Origin: Distichodus sexfasciatus
Taxonomy: Eukaryota > Chordata > Actinopteri > Characiformes > Distichodontidae
Direction of reading: 5' to 3'
DNA length: 64,000 bases
Assembly (NCBI GenBank): GCA_032718565.1
Contig: JAVGVS010000046.1
Coordinates: 248,001 to 312,000, forward strand
Of this stretch, positions 10,560 through 23,269 are shown in pieces. The notes under the pieces are model-generated. The model saw only the letters and a program-made list of their open reading frames with translations, did no database searches and was not told where the DNA came from. How positions within the stretch are numbered: position 1 is the first letter of the stretch; each line of letters opens with the position of its first letter. The position numbers and the translations under genes are program-made.

Positions 10560-13500
10560 CTTACATGAGTAATAAATTAGTAACAAAGCTGTTATAGCTA
10601 ACTCTTTAAAGCCGTGCACTGCACAACATGACTTTTGAACCCTTGGTTATTAGACCTGGTTCATCAAAAACATAAAGATTTTTCATCTTTTTCATCCAAC
10701 ATGAACAGTATAATTTTAACGAACAATGAAGAAAAACTGGTTTTCTTGCCGTCATTTTTCCTTCCTGTGTTACAACAGGTCATATATGGGCTCGCAGGGT
10801 TTAAGGGGTCAAATATTAACTACACAGCTGAACATGTTGGGAGGTCCAGGTGAGGGTTATGTCATACTGGGGAATGTAGTTTACTGTAGTTTGTATAAAT
10901 TAACTGAACCACAGGAAATGACACAAGCCATGCAGACAAGATGGAGTTAAGCGCTTGACTATGTAAGGCAGTAGCGTCAAAGGCCGAGTTGATGAAGTAA
11001 CATAAGCAAGCTTTATGTCATTTTTGAACTTTTACATCTGTGTTGGGTCTTAAACATTGGGTACAGAGACCAGTCCGACTTCTACAACAATATCTGCTGG
11101 GCAGATGGAAAAAAAACGATTTAAAAAAATGATTTAAAGGCAGTAACATCTTCATCATTTTTGAATATCGCAGACGTCCAGCAGAATGTTACTTTAAAAG
11201 CCAAACCCAGTCTTTAGGGGGTCTTTAATAAAAATGCAGATATTGGCAGATCCAACCAGCTCCTGTAACAAACTTCATTCACATGCTAATTTAACTTTAC
11301 AACAGAACATCTTGGTCACTATTTCTTTGCATTACTTGTCTCACAAGTGCTCTGTATTTCCATGAGAAATGTTTTCATGCTTTCCTATTCCTGTTTAAAT
11401 CTCAAATGAGCACAAAGTTGTTTTAATATACTTTAAACTACAAAACAGAAAGCCCAACTGAGAGCTTTTGTATTAGTAAAGACCGCTTTGCTTTCCAAAA
11501 CTGTCAACAAACAAAATCAGATTATTTTAAGTATACATCAATGTGGGGATTTTTTTTCATCCACACTCATTGTCTTTTGTTAGCACTGCGTCTGAAAAAA
11601 AAATGGAAGACTAAAAGGACTATTCAAGCAAAAATTGCTAACAGTTAAGTAATACTAGTTATGCCAAGAGATTTTTTTTTGTTGATTTTCTTTCATTGTT
11701 AGCCACATTAATGTCGCTGGCAGCAGTGTGCTTTTAAAGAGATGTAACACAAATGTTTGCTTGGCCCTTTCATATTATTTCCAACCAGAGCCCAGCGTCA
11801 TGAGTGGGAGTCTGAACTCAGGGCCAGACCTTGAGGCAGCCAAACTGCTCGATCTGGCTGTCAGAAGGACTTAGATCCACAGAGATAAACAGAGAGAATC
11901 TTATGGAAGCCTCTGTGTTCGCCGATGTATGTTCAGTACGTGTGCATTGTAGAAAAACCTGAAGCTGCTGACCAGGTGTATCTAAAATGCTAGTTGACCT
12001 GCATAAGTCAGCACAGCTTTCAAACAGCAGCGTACAACCTAACAGCATGTCTTATGTCATATTCCAAAAAAAACCCCACTTTCTCGTGCTTTAGCCCAAG
12101 TGATATTTTATTTTATTAAGTAATAACTGCTATTTGCATGTGTTATTATTACATTATTACAAGTATCTATGGATGTGATGTCATAGAAGCTAGTTGCTTA
12201 AATAAGTTTAAAAATTAATTGAAAAATGAACAGATTAGTAAATAATTAAGTAATTAATAATTAATTACCTACATCCAAGTTATTTCATCCAGTAATACTT
12301 AATATTTGTGCTGTAGAACACTCTTAATGCAAAGAATTAAAAAAAAAAAATGAAACAATGTTTAAAATAGTATGAAATTTTATTATTATTAAACATTACC
12401 TCAGTTGTCATTACCATGTTTTTTGCTCTTACTTTGACATTCACTGGACCCAAAGTTAATTTTAGTGAAAAAATAAGACAATTCAAAATGTTTAGGGGTT
12501 TATTTTTTGGAGGTGATACACTGTCTGTAAGAATTTAAGTTCAGTCACTCAAGCAAAATGAAAATCAAACTCTGCTAAAACTTTGCAGAAAGTTGTGGGG
12601 AATCGCCGTCATGCGTTTTATTTATTTCATGCCCCGTCTGCTCCGGGAGAGCATTCGTCTCTCGTCTCTCCAGCTCTCCATCTGAAAACCTGATAACATC
12701 ACCTTAGCAGATTTATGTGGAGTAATATACTGATATACAGATATCTCCCTGGCAGCGCACTGGGTCTGTCAGAGCTAAATTTAGTCCAGCTTCTCCAAAA
12801 ATTACACCGCAGGCGATATTTATAGCTTTGCTTGCTTTTAGCAGCAGCACTTCCAGATGGGCTCTTTGCTTATTGCTGAGGATGATAATGCTGCGGCCTC
12901 GATAACATGCAATATAGGTTATGAGCAACGCGAAATTCATCTTGGGGTATTTCCAGAACATAAAGAAACGACGACTGCAGATGTTGCAGAGATTTAGGAG
13001 TTGGTGGGGCTGGATCAGGAAGTGTTTTATCACTCTGACCTTGATTACTCGACCAAACTCATAAGTTTGCGAGGAGCCACCTGCATGGACCAGTGTCCTC
13101 TTTTTTCGCACTATAGAGAGGATGTTTTAAACATCACTTGCTAAGAGTTACAGGTAAACTCAATTTAAACTTGCATTCTGGATTTTATATATCGTCACCC
13201 CCTTAAAATAATGGCCTATATTTTAAAATAAAGTCATATTTTCACGTTTTTCTAAGTAAAATGGCCTAATTCCCACTCTTGACATAGGTCAATATACATT
13301 ATACAGGGGGTAGGCTCACATAATCTGTTCAACTGAGGATGTAGGCGATTTTACCAGAGGTGGCCAGCATCGTGAAGAGCTGATTTAGGCAAAGAAATCA
13401 TTTTGGTCAAAGAATGTCATTATTTTCAGAAGGTGACAATATGATTTTTGCCAGCAGATGCCTTACCAGTATTGGTCGATATCAGTTCAGTATTTGACAC

Positions 13501-14255
13501 TGTTGATCATGGGATCCTTTGAGACAGACTAAAAGATTTTGTAACTATCAATGGCTCATTCTACTTAGCTGAGAGGAATTTTTCAGTTCATGTGGGTGAG
13601 CTCACATCCACTAGTCCCTCGGTGCCTCAAGGATCTCAAGGACCTCTAGGGCCCACCCTTTCCTCACATATCATCCTCATGTTTCGTTCTGCATGAGTTT
13701 TGTGGTTCTCTTTATTAATTGAAAAATGATTGCACTGAAACTTAATTGAGGTTGTTCAAACTGATGTATAAGGTTGTGCTGCAGACTTTGATTGTTAGGT
13801 CCAGTTGGGAGTCAGAAATGTATTGAATGATTTACAATGGGAGTAAAAGACATTTGTATTGACACAAGTGATTTAACAAGTGAAACCAAAAAAAACATTT
13901 ATAAAGTGAGATATTTGGATCTTATCAGTAAGTGATTCCATTAATGATAGATTTTTTTGAGGGATCTTCAATAAGTGTTTTTGTACCATAATCAGAGGTG
14001 GCAAATGTAAATTATACACACAATGCTCTACTAGAAATACAGACACTCAAAAATACCCTAAAAAAATACTCCAATTCGAGCCACTGAAAAGTGTGAGACT
14101 TGAGATGATCCTCTTTTAAGTTGTTCTGTGGAGACAGTTGTTTATTCTTGTTCAGTATGCTCCTTATTTCTCCCATAGTGGTGAAATTGCACCATTTGTT
14201 TCGCTCAATCAGAAAAGGGAGTTGTTTTTCAAATAAAGTTTGAATCTGAACCTGT
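10560..14255. other. Gene-free stretch with a possible conserved block
   Basis: No supported gene. The sub-region 12,590-13,110 has more balanced base composition than its surroundings and carries a 132-residue minus-strand open frame (12,713-13,111). The frame has no domain I recognise, no repeated motif and no splice context, so I do not call it a gene. A conserved non-coding element is possible but unproven. Confidence 0.35.
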
Positions 14256-14260
14256 GTAAT

Positions 14261-14322
14261 TTGCTCAATAATGTTCCTATCTAGAAAAGGGGGGCCCTGC
14301 AGCAAAATTTTGGGAACCACTG
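14261..14322 (+). mobile_element. hAT-type MITE, 3' end fragment
   Basis: 'gctcaataatgttcct', 'agaaaaggggggccctgcag' and the terminal 'ttgggaaccactg' match the right end of the complete short hAT-like element at 46,999-47,203. The left end is not recognisable. Confidence 0.6.
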
Positions 14323-14670
14323 CTCAAATTCAACGTGCGTGTGTAATTTAGAACATAGTAGTCTCGAGGGCTCGAATCAAATGCAGCTGCAAATCTTTTT
14401 TAAAAACCATCGAAGACTAAAGAAGATTTGAACAGAAGAAGCCTTTCGGATGACATGGTTTAACTAGTTAAATCAAGTAAAAGTATAAAAGTGATCCAAA
14501 CAAACATTTTTACACCAGATGCCAAAAATTGTTCTTAGAACTCATAACTTCAAATGTTTCTGATAAATAAGGCAATGAGTATGGAATGTCATGCAGTTCT
14601 GACTGCGCTCAGTGGGAAATGTTGTCTGGCTCCCTTTCATCCATGTAATCCTACCAGTTGACCCTGTCAC

Positions 14671-15641
14671 TGTCATGTGGCGTGCGGTTGCGGTGAGGAG
14701 AGGGAAGGGAATGAGGATGCAATTGCAGGCACGTGAAAGGGTTTATTGAAGGGTAGGTGGAACACAAAAAGGGGAACAGTCCAAAAACACAAAAACAAGC
14801 ACAAAGTAACAAACGAAAGATGAGGCCCGTGCTCCCAGTCGCAGCCGTTGGGGGTAATGGAGCCAAACCTCCCAGAGTAAGCCGGAACAAGCGTCACGCT
14901 TGAAGACTCGGGAGGCAAACGCGCAATGGTCCAGACTCTGCAGCCTCCAAGACCGTCTGGCCAGCCGGGGAAAAACACACTGGGAGACACGAGCCTAGGG
15001 AGAAAACAGAAGAGAGGGACGTGAGTGAGTGGAGGCAAAAAGGGTAATCCAAAAACAGAACAAAACCAAACCGGAATGCAAAAGGGGTCCAATATCCGAA
15101 AAGGGGAGATGAGCAGGAAGGGTCCAAGGTCCAGGTGAGGGGAAGATCAAACGGGGTCCAGGAAATCCAAAAGAGCTTGACACAAGAACAACCACACACA
15201 AATTATGAGGGAGACAGACGGGTTAAACTGACTTAAATAAGACCACAGAATTTAGCAAACGAGTGCTCTCACCAATCCCAGAACTCAAGGCAGAACGAGA
15301 CACAGCTGAACTCAATAATAAGCGTGGGAGTGTTCTACACAGATCCTAACCTACTAGGTAGGGAGCACGCAGTGCATACAACATACCAGGAAGTAGGTGC
15401 GCTCTAAACAGAGAGTGAACTACTCGGGAGGGCACACAAAGTGTGGACTCAAAACCCGGAAGTGAGGAGCAAGCTAACATAGACAGCTAAGGCTAACCCG
15501 AAGAGACAAGAGGAGTAAACACACACACACCACAGACACACCACACCCGAAGTGAACCCAGAAGACAGGTAACAAACAAACAGACACTTATCCTGGGTTC
15601 ACACTGGCACGGTCCCGTCTAAGATGGCCGGGACCGTGACA
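14671..15641 (-). mobile_element. Solo LTR of a retrotransposon
   Basis: The 971-base unit starts TGTCAT and ends GTGACA on the plus strand, so it has TG...CA ends in both readings. It is flanked by the identical 5-base sequence GTCAC (14,666-14,670 and 15,642-15,646), the usual hallmark of LTR-element integration. Minus-strand orientation is suggested by 'caataaaccc' (polyadenylation-type signal) about 70 bases from the 14,671 end and by 'cttatttaagtc' (TATA-like) upstream. No internal coding region or second LTR is present, so it is a solo LTR left by recombination. The Pro- and Phe-rich open frames inside it are not genes. Family unknown; Gypsy-like is a guess. Confidence 0.8.
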
Positions 15642-15750
15642 GTCACACACATCACATTCAGCAGTAACTTTTCTTCCTGTGAGTTTTTATTCTTCTTGAG
15701 TCTTTTATGTAGCATGTTTGATATTTTTGTCTTATTCCTGTTTTGAGAGA

Positions 15751-16969
15751 TATTGCCAAAAGTATTCACTCACCTGCCTTTACACGCATATAAATTAAAG
15801 TGACATCCCATTCTTAATCCATAGCGTTTAATATGACGTTGGCCCACCCTTTGCAGCTATAACAGCTTCAACTCTTCTGGGCAAGCTCTCCACGAGGTTT
15901 AGGAGTGTGTTTATGGGAATTTTTGACCATTCTTCCAAAAGCACATTTGTGAGGTCAGACACTGATGTTGGGCGAGAAGCCCTGGCTCGCAGTCTCCGCT
16001 CTAATTCCTCCCAAAGGTGTTTTATCAGGTTGAGGTCAGGACTCTGTGCAGGCCAGTCAAGTTCTTCCACACCAAACTCGCTCATCCAGGTCTTTATGAT
16101 CCTTGCTTTGTGCACTGGTGCGTAGTCATGTTGGAACAGGAAGGGGCCATCCCCAAACTGTTTCCACAAAGTTGGGAGCATGAAATTGTCCACAATCTCT
16201 TGGTATGCTGAAGCATTCAGAGTTCCTTTCACTGGAACTAAGGGGCCAAGCCCAGCTCCTGACAGCCCCCCAACCCGACACCGTAATCCCCCCTCCACCA
16301 AACTTTACACTTGGCACAATGCAGTCAGGCAAGTACCGTTCTCCTGGCAACCGCCAAACCCAGATTCATCCATCAGATTGCCAGATGGAGAAGCGTGATT
16401 CATCACTCCAGAGAACGCGTCATGCTTTGCATCACTGCATCTGATGCTTTGCATTGCACTTGGTGATGTATGGATTGGATGCAGCTGCTCGGCCATGGAA
16501 ACCCATCCATGAAGCTCTCTATGCACTGTTCTTCAGCTAATCTGAAGGCCACATGAAGTTTGGAGGTCTGTAACGATTGACTGCAGAAAGTCAGCGACCT
16601 CTGTGCACTATGCACCTCAGCATCCGCTGACCACGCTCTGTCATTTTACGTGGCCTACCGCTTCGTGGCTCAGTTGCTGTCATTTCCAATCGCTTCCACT
16701 TTGTTATAATACCACTGACAGTTGAGTGTAGAATATTTAGTAGCGAGTAAATTTCACGACTGGACTTGTTGCACAAGTGGCATCCTATCATAGTACCAAG
16801 CTGGAATTCACTGAGCTCCTGAGAGCGACCCATCCTTTCACAAATGTTTGTAGAAGTGGTCTGCATGCCTAGGTGCTTGAAGTTATACACCTGTGGCCAT
16901 GGAAGTGATTGGAACACCTGAATTTAATTATTTAAATGGGAGAGTGAATATTTTTGGCAATATAGTGTA
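15751..16969 (-). mobile_element. Tc1-like transposon with broken transposase
   Basis: Short inverted ends ('tattgccaaaagtattcact' at left; reverse complement of 'agtgaatatttttggcaata' at right) flank a minus-strand transposase. The N-terminal part (about 16,590-16,840) starts MGRSQELSEF and contains the helix-turn-helix regions and the 'GRPRKM' linker. The C-terminal part (15,828-16,301) contains 'FQHDYAPVHKA' (second catalytic Asp) and 'WPAQSPDLNLIKHLWEELER' (third acidic residue region), ending in an Ala-Lys-Gly-Gly motif. The middle is frameshifted and partly deleted, so it is a pseudogene. In the family the enzyme cuts and pastes at TA sites. Confidence 0.88.
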
Positions 16970-17340
16970 TACACCAGTAAAACAATGGATAGTATTTTCT
17001 GGGTGTTTTTGCAGCATATGATTTCATTTAAAACAAATTCTGTCTTGATGATGATAAGACACACACATTAATAGCACTGCCAACATTCCTGAAGTAACAA
17101 GCTTGTTTCTGTAAATAGAAAGTAGAGATATTGGAAAAGATTCAATACCTGAAAATGTTATGTAAGGACAGTACTTCATTATTTCCCACCTCTGTCCACA
17201 ATGAACTGCTGGAACATGCTTTCAGAGGCATGTCACTTTTTTCAAGTTCAGAAAAGATTTTCACTGTTTGATGAACATTAGTATAAAGTAAAGAAACTTA
17301 AAGACAGTTTGTACCTACAGATGCTAATTTAAATGGATTA

Positions 17341-17606
17341 CAGTGAGTGATTATTTGTCTTTGTGAACACAGCACAGCACACAGTGCACCACAACAAAAT
17401 GTGAGCTCTGCATTTGACTCATCCATGAAGGAGCAGTGGGCAGCTGACGAACAGCCTTCTGAGAGCAGTGCTTGGAGAAGGCACCTTGCTCGTGAGTACC
17501 TCAGTGGTACCGTCCGCTACCAGTCTGGAACCAATACTAACTTGAACCAGTGACACTGCGATCATGGGGTCATCTCCTTAACCATTACGCTACCAACTGC
17601 CCCACC
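17341..17606 (-). repeat. SINE family A, full-length
   Basis: Minus-strand copy. On the plus strand it begins with the tail 'agtgattatttgtctttgtg', passes 'ctctgcatttgactcatcca', 'agcagtgggcagctgac' and 'gtgagtacctcagtggtacc', and ends with the head 'aaccattacgctaccaactg'. Confidence 0.85.
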
Positions 17607-17609
17607 ACT

Positions 17610-19325
17610 AATGTTAGCTAGATTTTAGTTTACACTTGCTTTCATTTATTTTACATTAACTTTAATGAATTTCAGTGGTTCAGTAAAACATTTAAATGGA
17701 CATTCACAACAATTAACCAAACTAGCTAGACACGCAATATCCTGATTGTACATTATGTAATACAACATTAAAAATAACTAGAGATGCATCTCCAAAGGAA
17801 ATGCCAATGTGATTGCTCAAGTTTTGCAGCTGTGATGAAAACTGTTGGAGCAGAAAGACTTTGATTAAAATGCATTCAAGTGAATAAGGAAAGAACAAGG
17901 GATGATAAAAGTAAGAAACAGACGGTGAGCAGTGAGGTGGTCTGAGGTGGCATAAGAACCGTGTTGACTGTTGGGTGAAAGCAGGCTGAAGGAAGCTTTT
18001 GAGAAATGAGAGAAAATGAATAGGTTCCTATCGGAAAAATAAACGATTAAAAAGGATGAAAAGGATGATTCTGGGTCATGAGGGTAACAGATATGCAAAG
18101 AGGCCCATGGACCCTCAAATCACATCGAATTTGGTGGCTTTGTATAGAACGGCAGGTGGGCAGTAAAGCGAGAAATATTTGATGTCTATGTTAGTCTATG
18201 GGGGAAAAACGGATGAAAATAAGACAGAACTCAGGAACGTATCAAAAACTCCACACCACAAGTTTTAGAGGTGGAACAAAGTTTCTAGCACAAAAACTGT
18301 AGGAGGAGTAGCGACCAGAAAAAGTGTGTGCAATAAAAACTGGAAAACCTTATGTGATTGCTCACCGCTACGGCTGCATTGGTAATCTGGTGTACTGCAC
18401 AATGCCCGGTGAGCCGTTGCAAATTTTGGCCCGGTCTCTTTTGGGCCTGTTGGGTGGGGAAAAATAATTTTGACAAACAGCCAACAACAGCAGGGGGCGC
18501 TACAACAATAATTTGTCAAGTGAAAAATCCATATGGAGGCCTAAAAGTCCAGAAGTCCAGTGCCTATTTGGGAGAAATTCCAGGACCGTTTTTAGGCCCA
18601 GCCCGTCCCTGCTCACCGCTGTCACATAATTATACTTAACAATGCAAGATAACATTATAAAATATTGCACTGGGCCCTATCGGGGCCTTGTAACATTACA
18701 GTAATTCTATCTACAGGTGCTAATATGGTTAGCGATGAATGAATGTTAGCTAATGTTAATCATTTAGACTCCGCTAACTTTCATTTATTTTTAGCCGCAT
18801 TATCTTTTGTGTTCGCTGGTCTTAGAAACTTTAACTTCTTTACAACAGTGCCACACTTTCAAACTCCTAGACTCCTGCGAGATCATGGACTTGTGTTTAT
18901 CACATAAAGGGAATTGTGTAGGTTCAGACCTGGTGTTTTGAAGCTCGCAATACACATTCAGAACTGCTGCATTACACAGCAGGGGATCCACCTGAAGTCC
19001 CACACACATACACCCACACACACGCAGAGCCACTTTTATTACCTCCGTTTTAAAAGCCCCTGGCTCTTGTTCAACACCGTAATGGGACGTGCTCTCCACA
19101 CAGAAGCGCAAAATGTCACTATCGCTGCGGCGCGAACTTCCCTGAAGCTTTTACATTAATTGGCTAGTTTATGATTACACAGAGCATGGGATATTGGCCG
19201 TGCAGTTCAAGGTCTGAAAGGCTCCCGGATCGAACGTTAAATGCATTAGGAGCGCGGCACCCTGCCAGGCCGAGCCAAATTTAGCAACTATGACAACGAA
19301 AGTCGACTGCTTGGTTAAGGAAGGG
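17610..19325. other. Gene-free stretch, possible old repeat at 18,110-18,620
   Basis: No supported gene. The segment 18,110-18,620 has phrases common in fish interspersed repeats ('cagggggcgctac', 'aggaccgtttttaggcccag'), but I cannot place it in a family or define ends. CA-rich words at 19,000-19,025 are short. Confidence 0.35.
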
Positions 19326-19330
19326 GCAGC

Positions 19331-19339
19331 TGAGAGGAG

Positions 19340-19373
<34 letters not shown>

Positions 19374-19380
19374 AGGGGGA
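19331..19380. repeat. (GAG)n microsatellite
   Basis: About 50 bases of imperfect gag/gga triplets with a few gaa interruptions. It creates the Leu-rich run in the opposite-strand open frame, which is not a gene. Confidence 0.9.
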
Positions 19381-19384
19381 TACT

Positions 19385-20480
19385 TTCAGAAAAGTTAATA
19401 ACGCAACCAATCTGGCCGAAGTCCTTCTTAAAGGACATTTCAGTATGAGTGGGCAAATACTTTATTAAGAGCACCAAAAATTATGTTACAGAAACTGCAT
19501 CCTGCAAATTGCATTACGGAAGCTCTTATGGAAACTTTAAATGGGATCTATTTCTAAAGTAAGGTTTTAGGAATTGTCAAATATCCTAAATCATGGAGAT
19601 ACTTGGTTTAAAGCCATACATTCTCAAAATCACAAACATTTGTTCTGTTCCATGTTCAGTGAGGTTCTAAAATGCACAAATTTCTGTGTGGTATTTTATT
19701 CAATTTAATGAGCTTTTAAAATACAGACTTCAGAATTTGCCACCACATCACTACAGTAATAACTTGAAGTACATAACTACATTTTGGACAAAACTGTCAG
19801 AGAAAATCGTGTAATTCTAAGGTCATTGTCTGTACAAACAATTTGCTCCGTTCAAACAATATAAATTAGAGCCTTGATTGAGCTCGCCAGTTGAAGCGAA
19901 AGGGGAAAAAAAAACATTGGACAAATTAAATGTCAGAGAAAAGTACAGACGGCATCGCCGGAAATGCCTCGCCTCAAAGCATCTGTGATGAATGCTGACC
20001 TTTTAACCTGTGACCTTTTGACTCGGGGGTTGAGTTGGGTTGCGTGAGGCTCCAGCGTGAATATGAATGTTTGTGGGGGGAAAGAGGGCAGCTTGTGTTT
20101 ATGTGAATCAGTCCTGTCATTGCTCATAGCCATAGCAGCAGCTGCAACGCAAAATTCACACGCACAAGAAGAATGCACGAGGACCGCCTTCACTCAGGAA
20201 CATGGAGCATCCAAATTATTACTCTAATCACTCCTTCCTAATCAAATACTCTTAAATATTAATGGCACATTCAGGAAAATAAAGCAAACTAGTTAGATAT
20301 TCAATGTCTAGATAGAAAATAATAAACCAATATTAGGATTTTGATGGTATAAATGTGTACACACAAAAACTAAGCAAAATTGTATGATGCTAAGTGTTAT
20401 AGATGTTTCTGCAGGTTATAGTCGAGCTAGCTGCCTATGAGCAATAGAATTAATGTTACAATGTTACAATTATAATGATA
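19385..20480. other. Gene-free stretch
   Basis: No gene or repeat that I can support. A less AT-rich block lies at 19,930-20,200. Confidence 0.35.
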
Positions 20481-20495
20481 ATTATCATCATTGCA

Positions 20496-20817
20496 TCATT
20501 CATTCATTTTCCGAACCGCGGGGGGACCGAAGCCCTTCCCAGGAACTTACGGGCGCAAGGTGGGGACCAACCCTAGACAGGCGCCAACACACCACAGGGC
20601 ACACACACTCACACAATCACACACATTCACATCTTACGGGGCCAATTTAGAGTCGCCAGTTAACCTATAGTGCATGCCTTTGGACTGTGGCAGAAAACTG
20701 TAGCCCCCAGAGGAAATCCACGCAAAAACGGAGAGAGCATGCAAATTCCCCTGGGGTTCAAACCCAGGACCTTCTCTGTGAGGCGGCAGCACTAACCACT
20801 CCGCCACCGTGCTGCCC
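20496..20817 (-). repeat. SINE family B with perfect target duplication
   Basis: Minus-strand copy, head at the right ('ggcagcacggtggcggagtg' read on the minus strand). Landmarks 'ccaatttagagtcgccagtt', 'gcctttggactgtgg' and a CA-rich stretch are present. The 11-base sequence 'tcatcattgca' lies immediately on both sides (20,485-20,495 and 20,818-20,828), giving exact insertion boundaries and implying a fairly recent insertion. Confidence 0.9.
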
Positions 20818-20828
20818 TCATCATTGCA

Positions 20829-22790
20829 AAATTTGCTAAATATTTAGGGTTGTTGCCTTGCTTGTTCTGCTCACAATCATCTTAATATGTTTGATAATAA
20901 CTTAATATGTTAAACATAATTAATATGTTGAGATACTTACATAATAACTGTAATAATATAATAAAATATCTGCACACAAGATAATAATTCACTTTATGGG
21001 GCTGTAGGAGCTCCAAAGCATGAAATACATTTATACAAAGCATAATTTGTAGATATTACAAGTGTAGAGTTTAGTGTAAATGTTGGACATTAACATGTGT
21101 TAAACCGTCTTAAAATGGAAGCTGAGCCTGAAATTGTCATATGTAATGCAAAAATAATGCTCATTTAATTCCATTGTCATAGAAATGCTTGCATTTACAC
21201 TGTACCAAGGCTGCAAACTAAACGCCTTTTGGACCCCTGTGCACAGTTTTGTTAGTGTGAAAATATTCCAAGTAGTTCAGCTTGTTCTAATAACGTTTTT
21301 ACAAAAAAAATGCAAGGTTGCATACTGCTGCTGGGACCCAGGTGTAATTCCAAATTCATTTGCAGTAGGAAGTCTCCAGGTTCCCAGTGGTTGGATTGTG
21401 AAGGTGGATGGAATGGATCCTGTTGCTAACCAGAGCGATGCTGTATGATGGATGACACACATAGTTTTCAGAATCATACTTGTAAAATCTGGCGAACATA
21501 GTAGGCATGAAACCCTGAGGATGTTGAGGTGCTTTGTCACATTCTTATCTGTGATTGTGTTTTTAAAAACTGTATCTGTCTTTACAAAGGAAACATATGT
21601 TAGACCTCTGTCTTTCCAGGTGGTGTAATTGGACAGACCAACTGTGGTGGCTGGAATTGGCCTCAGCTAACGACAGGAAAAAAAATGGGCGCTGGAAATG
21701 GGGCCCTAACCTCTAACAACTCAAGCTTCTCCACTCACAGTGATGGATTTTTTATGATTGCACGGCAGTTTAGAATGACAGCTTTTCAATGTCCCATCTG
21801 TGTGTGGTTTTTGCAGGCTTTACTGAAGAACAGAAAATGTGACCCTCGAAACTGACATATTGACGCTGTCGAGCTCCCGAGGCACAAATGTTCAAAACAC
21901 CCATGTCACATGACCGTGAGGCTTCAGCGCGTTAATCACGTTTCACTTCCACTGGTTGCTTAATGCACACTGGATGCACAAGCCTATGCATCACACAAAA
22001 CGCTTAAAAGTCATGTAAACACATCCTACCTTTGAGGGGTTTTGTGAGAGGAGAGCGATTTTGAGGTATATTTGAAAAATAATTCCGATAACAACTCAGG
22101 TTATTAGCTGTTATCAGTGTTGAAAATATGCTAAATTGGTAATGGCCCTGTAGTTAATATCTATAATCCCACATTTTAGCACTCCACCATTGCCACTGTA
22201 TTGAATCAGGACATGACAACAACTGGCCTACAATACAGTGCTAACCACTGCGCAACCACGCTGCCTGGCCACAAAACAACAAACTAAAATCCCTTGTTTA
22301 GAAGACTAACTAAACTGAAACACATGCAAACACTAAGCAAACTGATCCACTCTAACAGCATACTGAAGGCTAAACCAATAGATTAACAGAGCAGGGTAAA
22401 CGGAAGGCAGAGACTAAAACAAAACCAATGTAACAAATAGATCAAAAAAACTGGAAATGTAGGACTAAGCAAACTCAGGTGTAACAAATAATTAAGCTAA
22501 TCAACTAATCAGGACACAGCAGGGCAGGACAGAGGGAGTTGACAGACATACCACATTAGACACACAGGACAGGACAGGGGTACCCTCCGGTGGGCTGCTA
22601 GAGTGAAGTAAAGCAACCTGTTTACTATGCACAGAATAGATATTAACGTAATAACAAGTGCAACTAAAAACATTGTGCCCACAATAGTATTCTGCCCATG
22701 TGATAATACTTTCCACTTTTTAAGATTCCTGTATGATCAGTGTTTGGGAGTGCAATAGCGTAATACAAAATATATATTTCAGTACTGCAC
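20829..22790. other. Gene-free stretch with SINE B head remnant
   Basis: No supported gene. At 22,232-22,266 'cagtgctaaccactgcgcaa' is a remnant of a SINE B head. The A-rich, acac-rich sequence 22,260-22,580 looks repeat-like, but I cannot name it. Confidence 0.35.
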
Positions 22791-22792
22791 CA

Positions 22793-22935
22793 AGAAGCTG
22801 CCCACTGCTCCTTTGCGGATGGGTCAAATGCAGAGCAATGCTTAAGGATGGTATCTTGCTCATGATTACCTCAGTGGTACCTTTACCGGTCCGGTACTTG
22901 AACCAGCGACACTCCGATCACAGGTTCGACTGCAT
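22793..22935. repeat. SINE family A, internally inverted
   Basis: The left part is plus orientation ('gctgcccactgctcctttgc', 'ggatgggtcaaatgcagag'). It is joined directly to minus-orientation sequence ('gattacctcagtggtacc', 'ccggtacttgaaccagcgac'). No intact copy elsewhere has this order; see findings. Confidence 0.75.
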
Positions 22936-22971
22936 AATAATAGAGAGTATTTAGAATATTCATTAATTTAT

Positions 22972-23266
22972 TATCATTCATTCATTAATCCCTATCGGGG
23001 TCCTGGACCGGAGCCTCTCCTGATACTTTGGGGCAAGGCGGGGTCACCTTTGGGTGATCATCAACACACCGCAGAACACACATACTCACAAAAGCACACA
23101 TTCACACCTAGGGGCAAATTTAGAGTAAACAATCAACCTAGAGTGCATGCTTTTGGACTGTGGGAAGAGCACAAAAACTTCACTCAGAAAAGGGCCACGA
23201 CTGACCCGGGGATCAAAATCAGGACCTTCTTGCTGTGAGGCGACAGTACTAACCACTCTGCCGCCT
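22972..23266 (-). repeat. SINE family B, degenerate
   Basis: Minus-strand copy: 'cattcattcattaatccc' edge, 'ggaccggagcctctcctg', 'aacacaccgcagaaca', 'gagtgcatgcttttggactg' and the head remnant 'aggaccttcttgctgtgagg'. Several internal deletions. Confidence 0.8.
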
Positions 23267-23269
23267 ATT

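Noticed and set aside
12713..13111. 132-codon minus-strand open frame
   Set aside because: No recognisable domain, no splice or promoter context, and codon use looks like random AT-rich DNA.
14651..15201. Overlapping Pro/Phe/Leu-rich minus-strand frames
   Set aside because: They lie inside the solo LTR and follow its composition; no domain.
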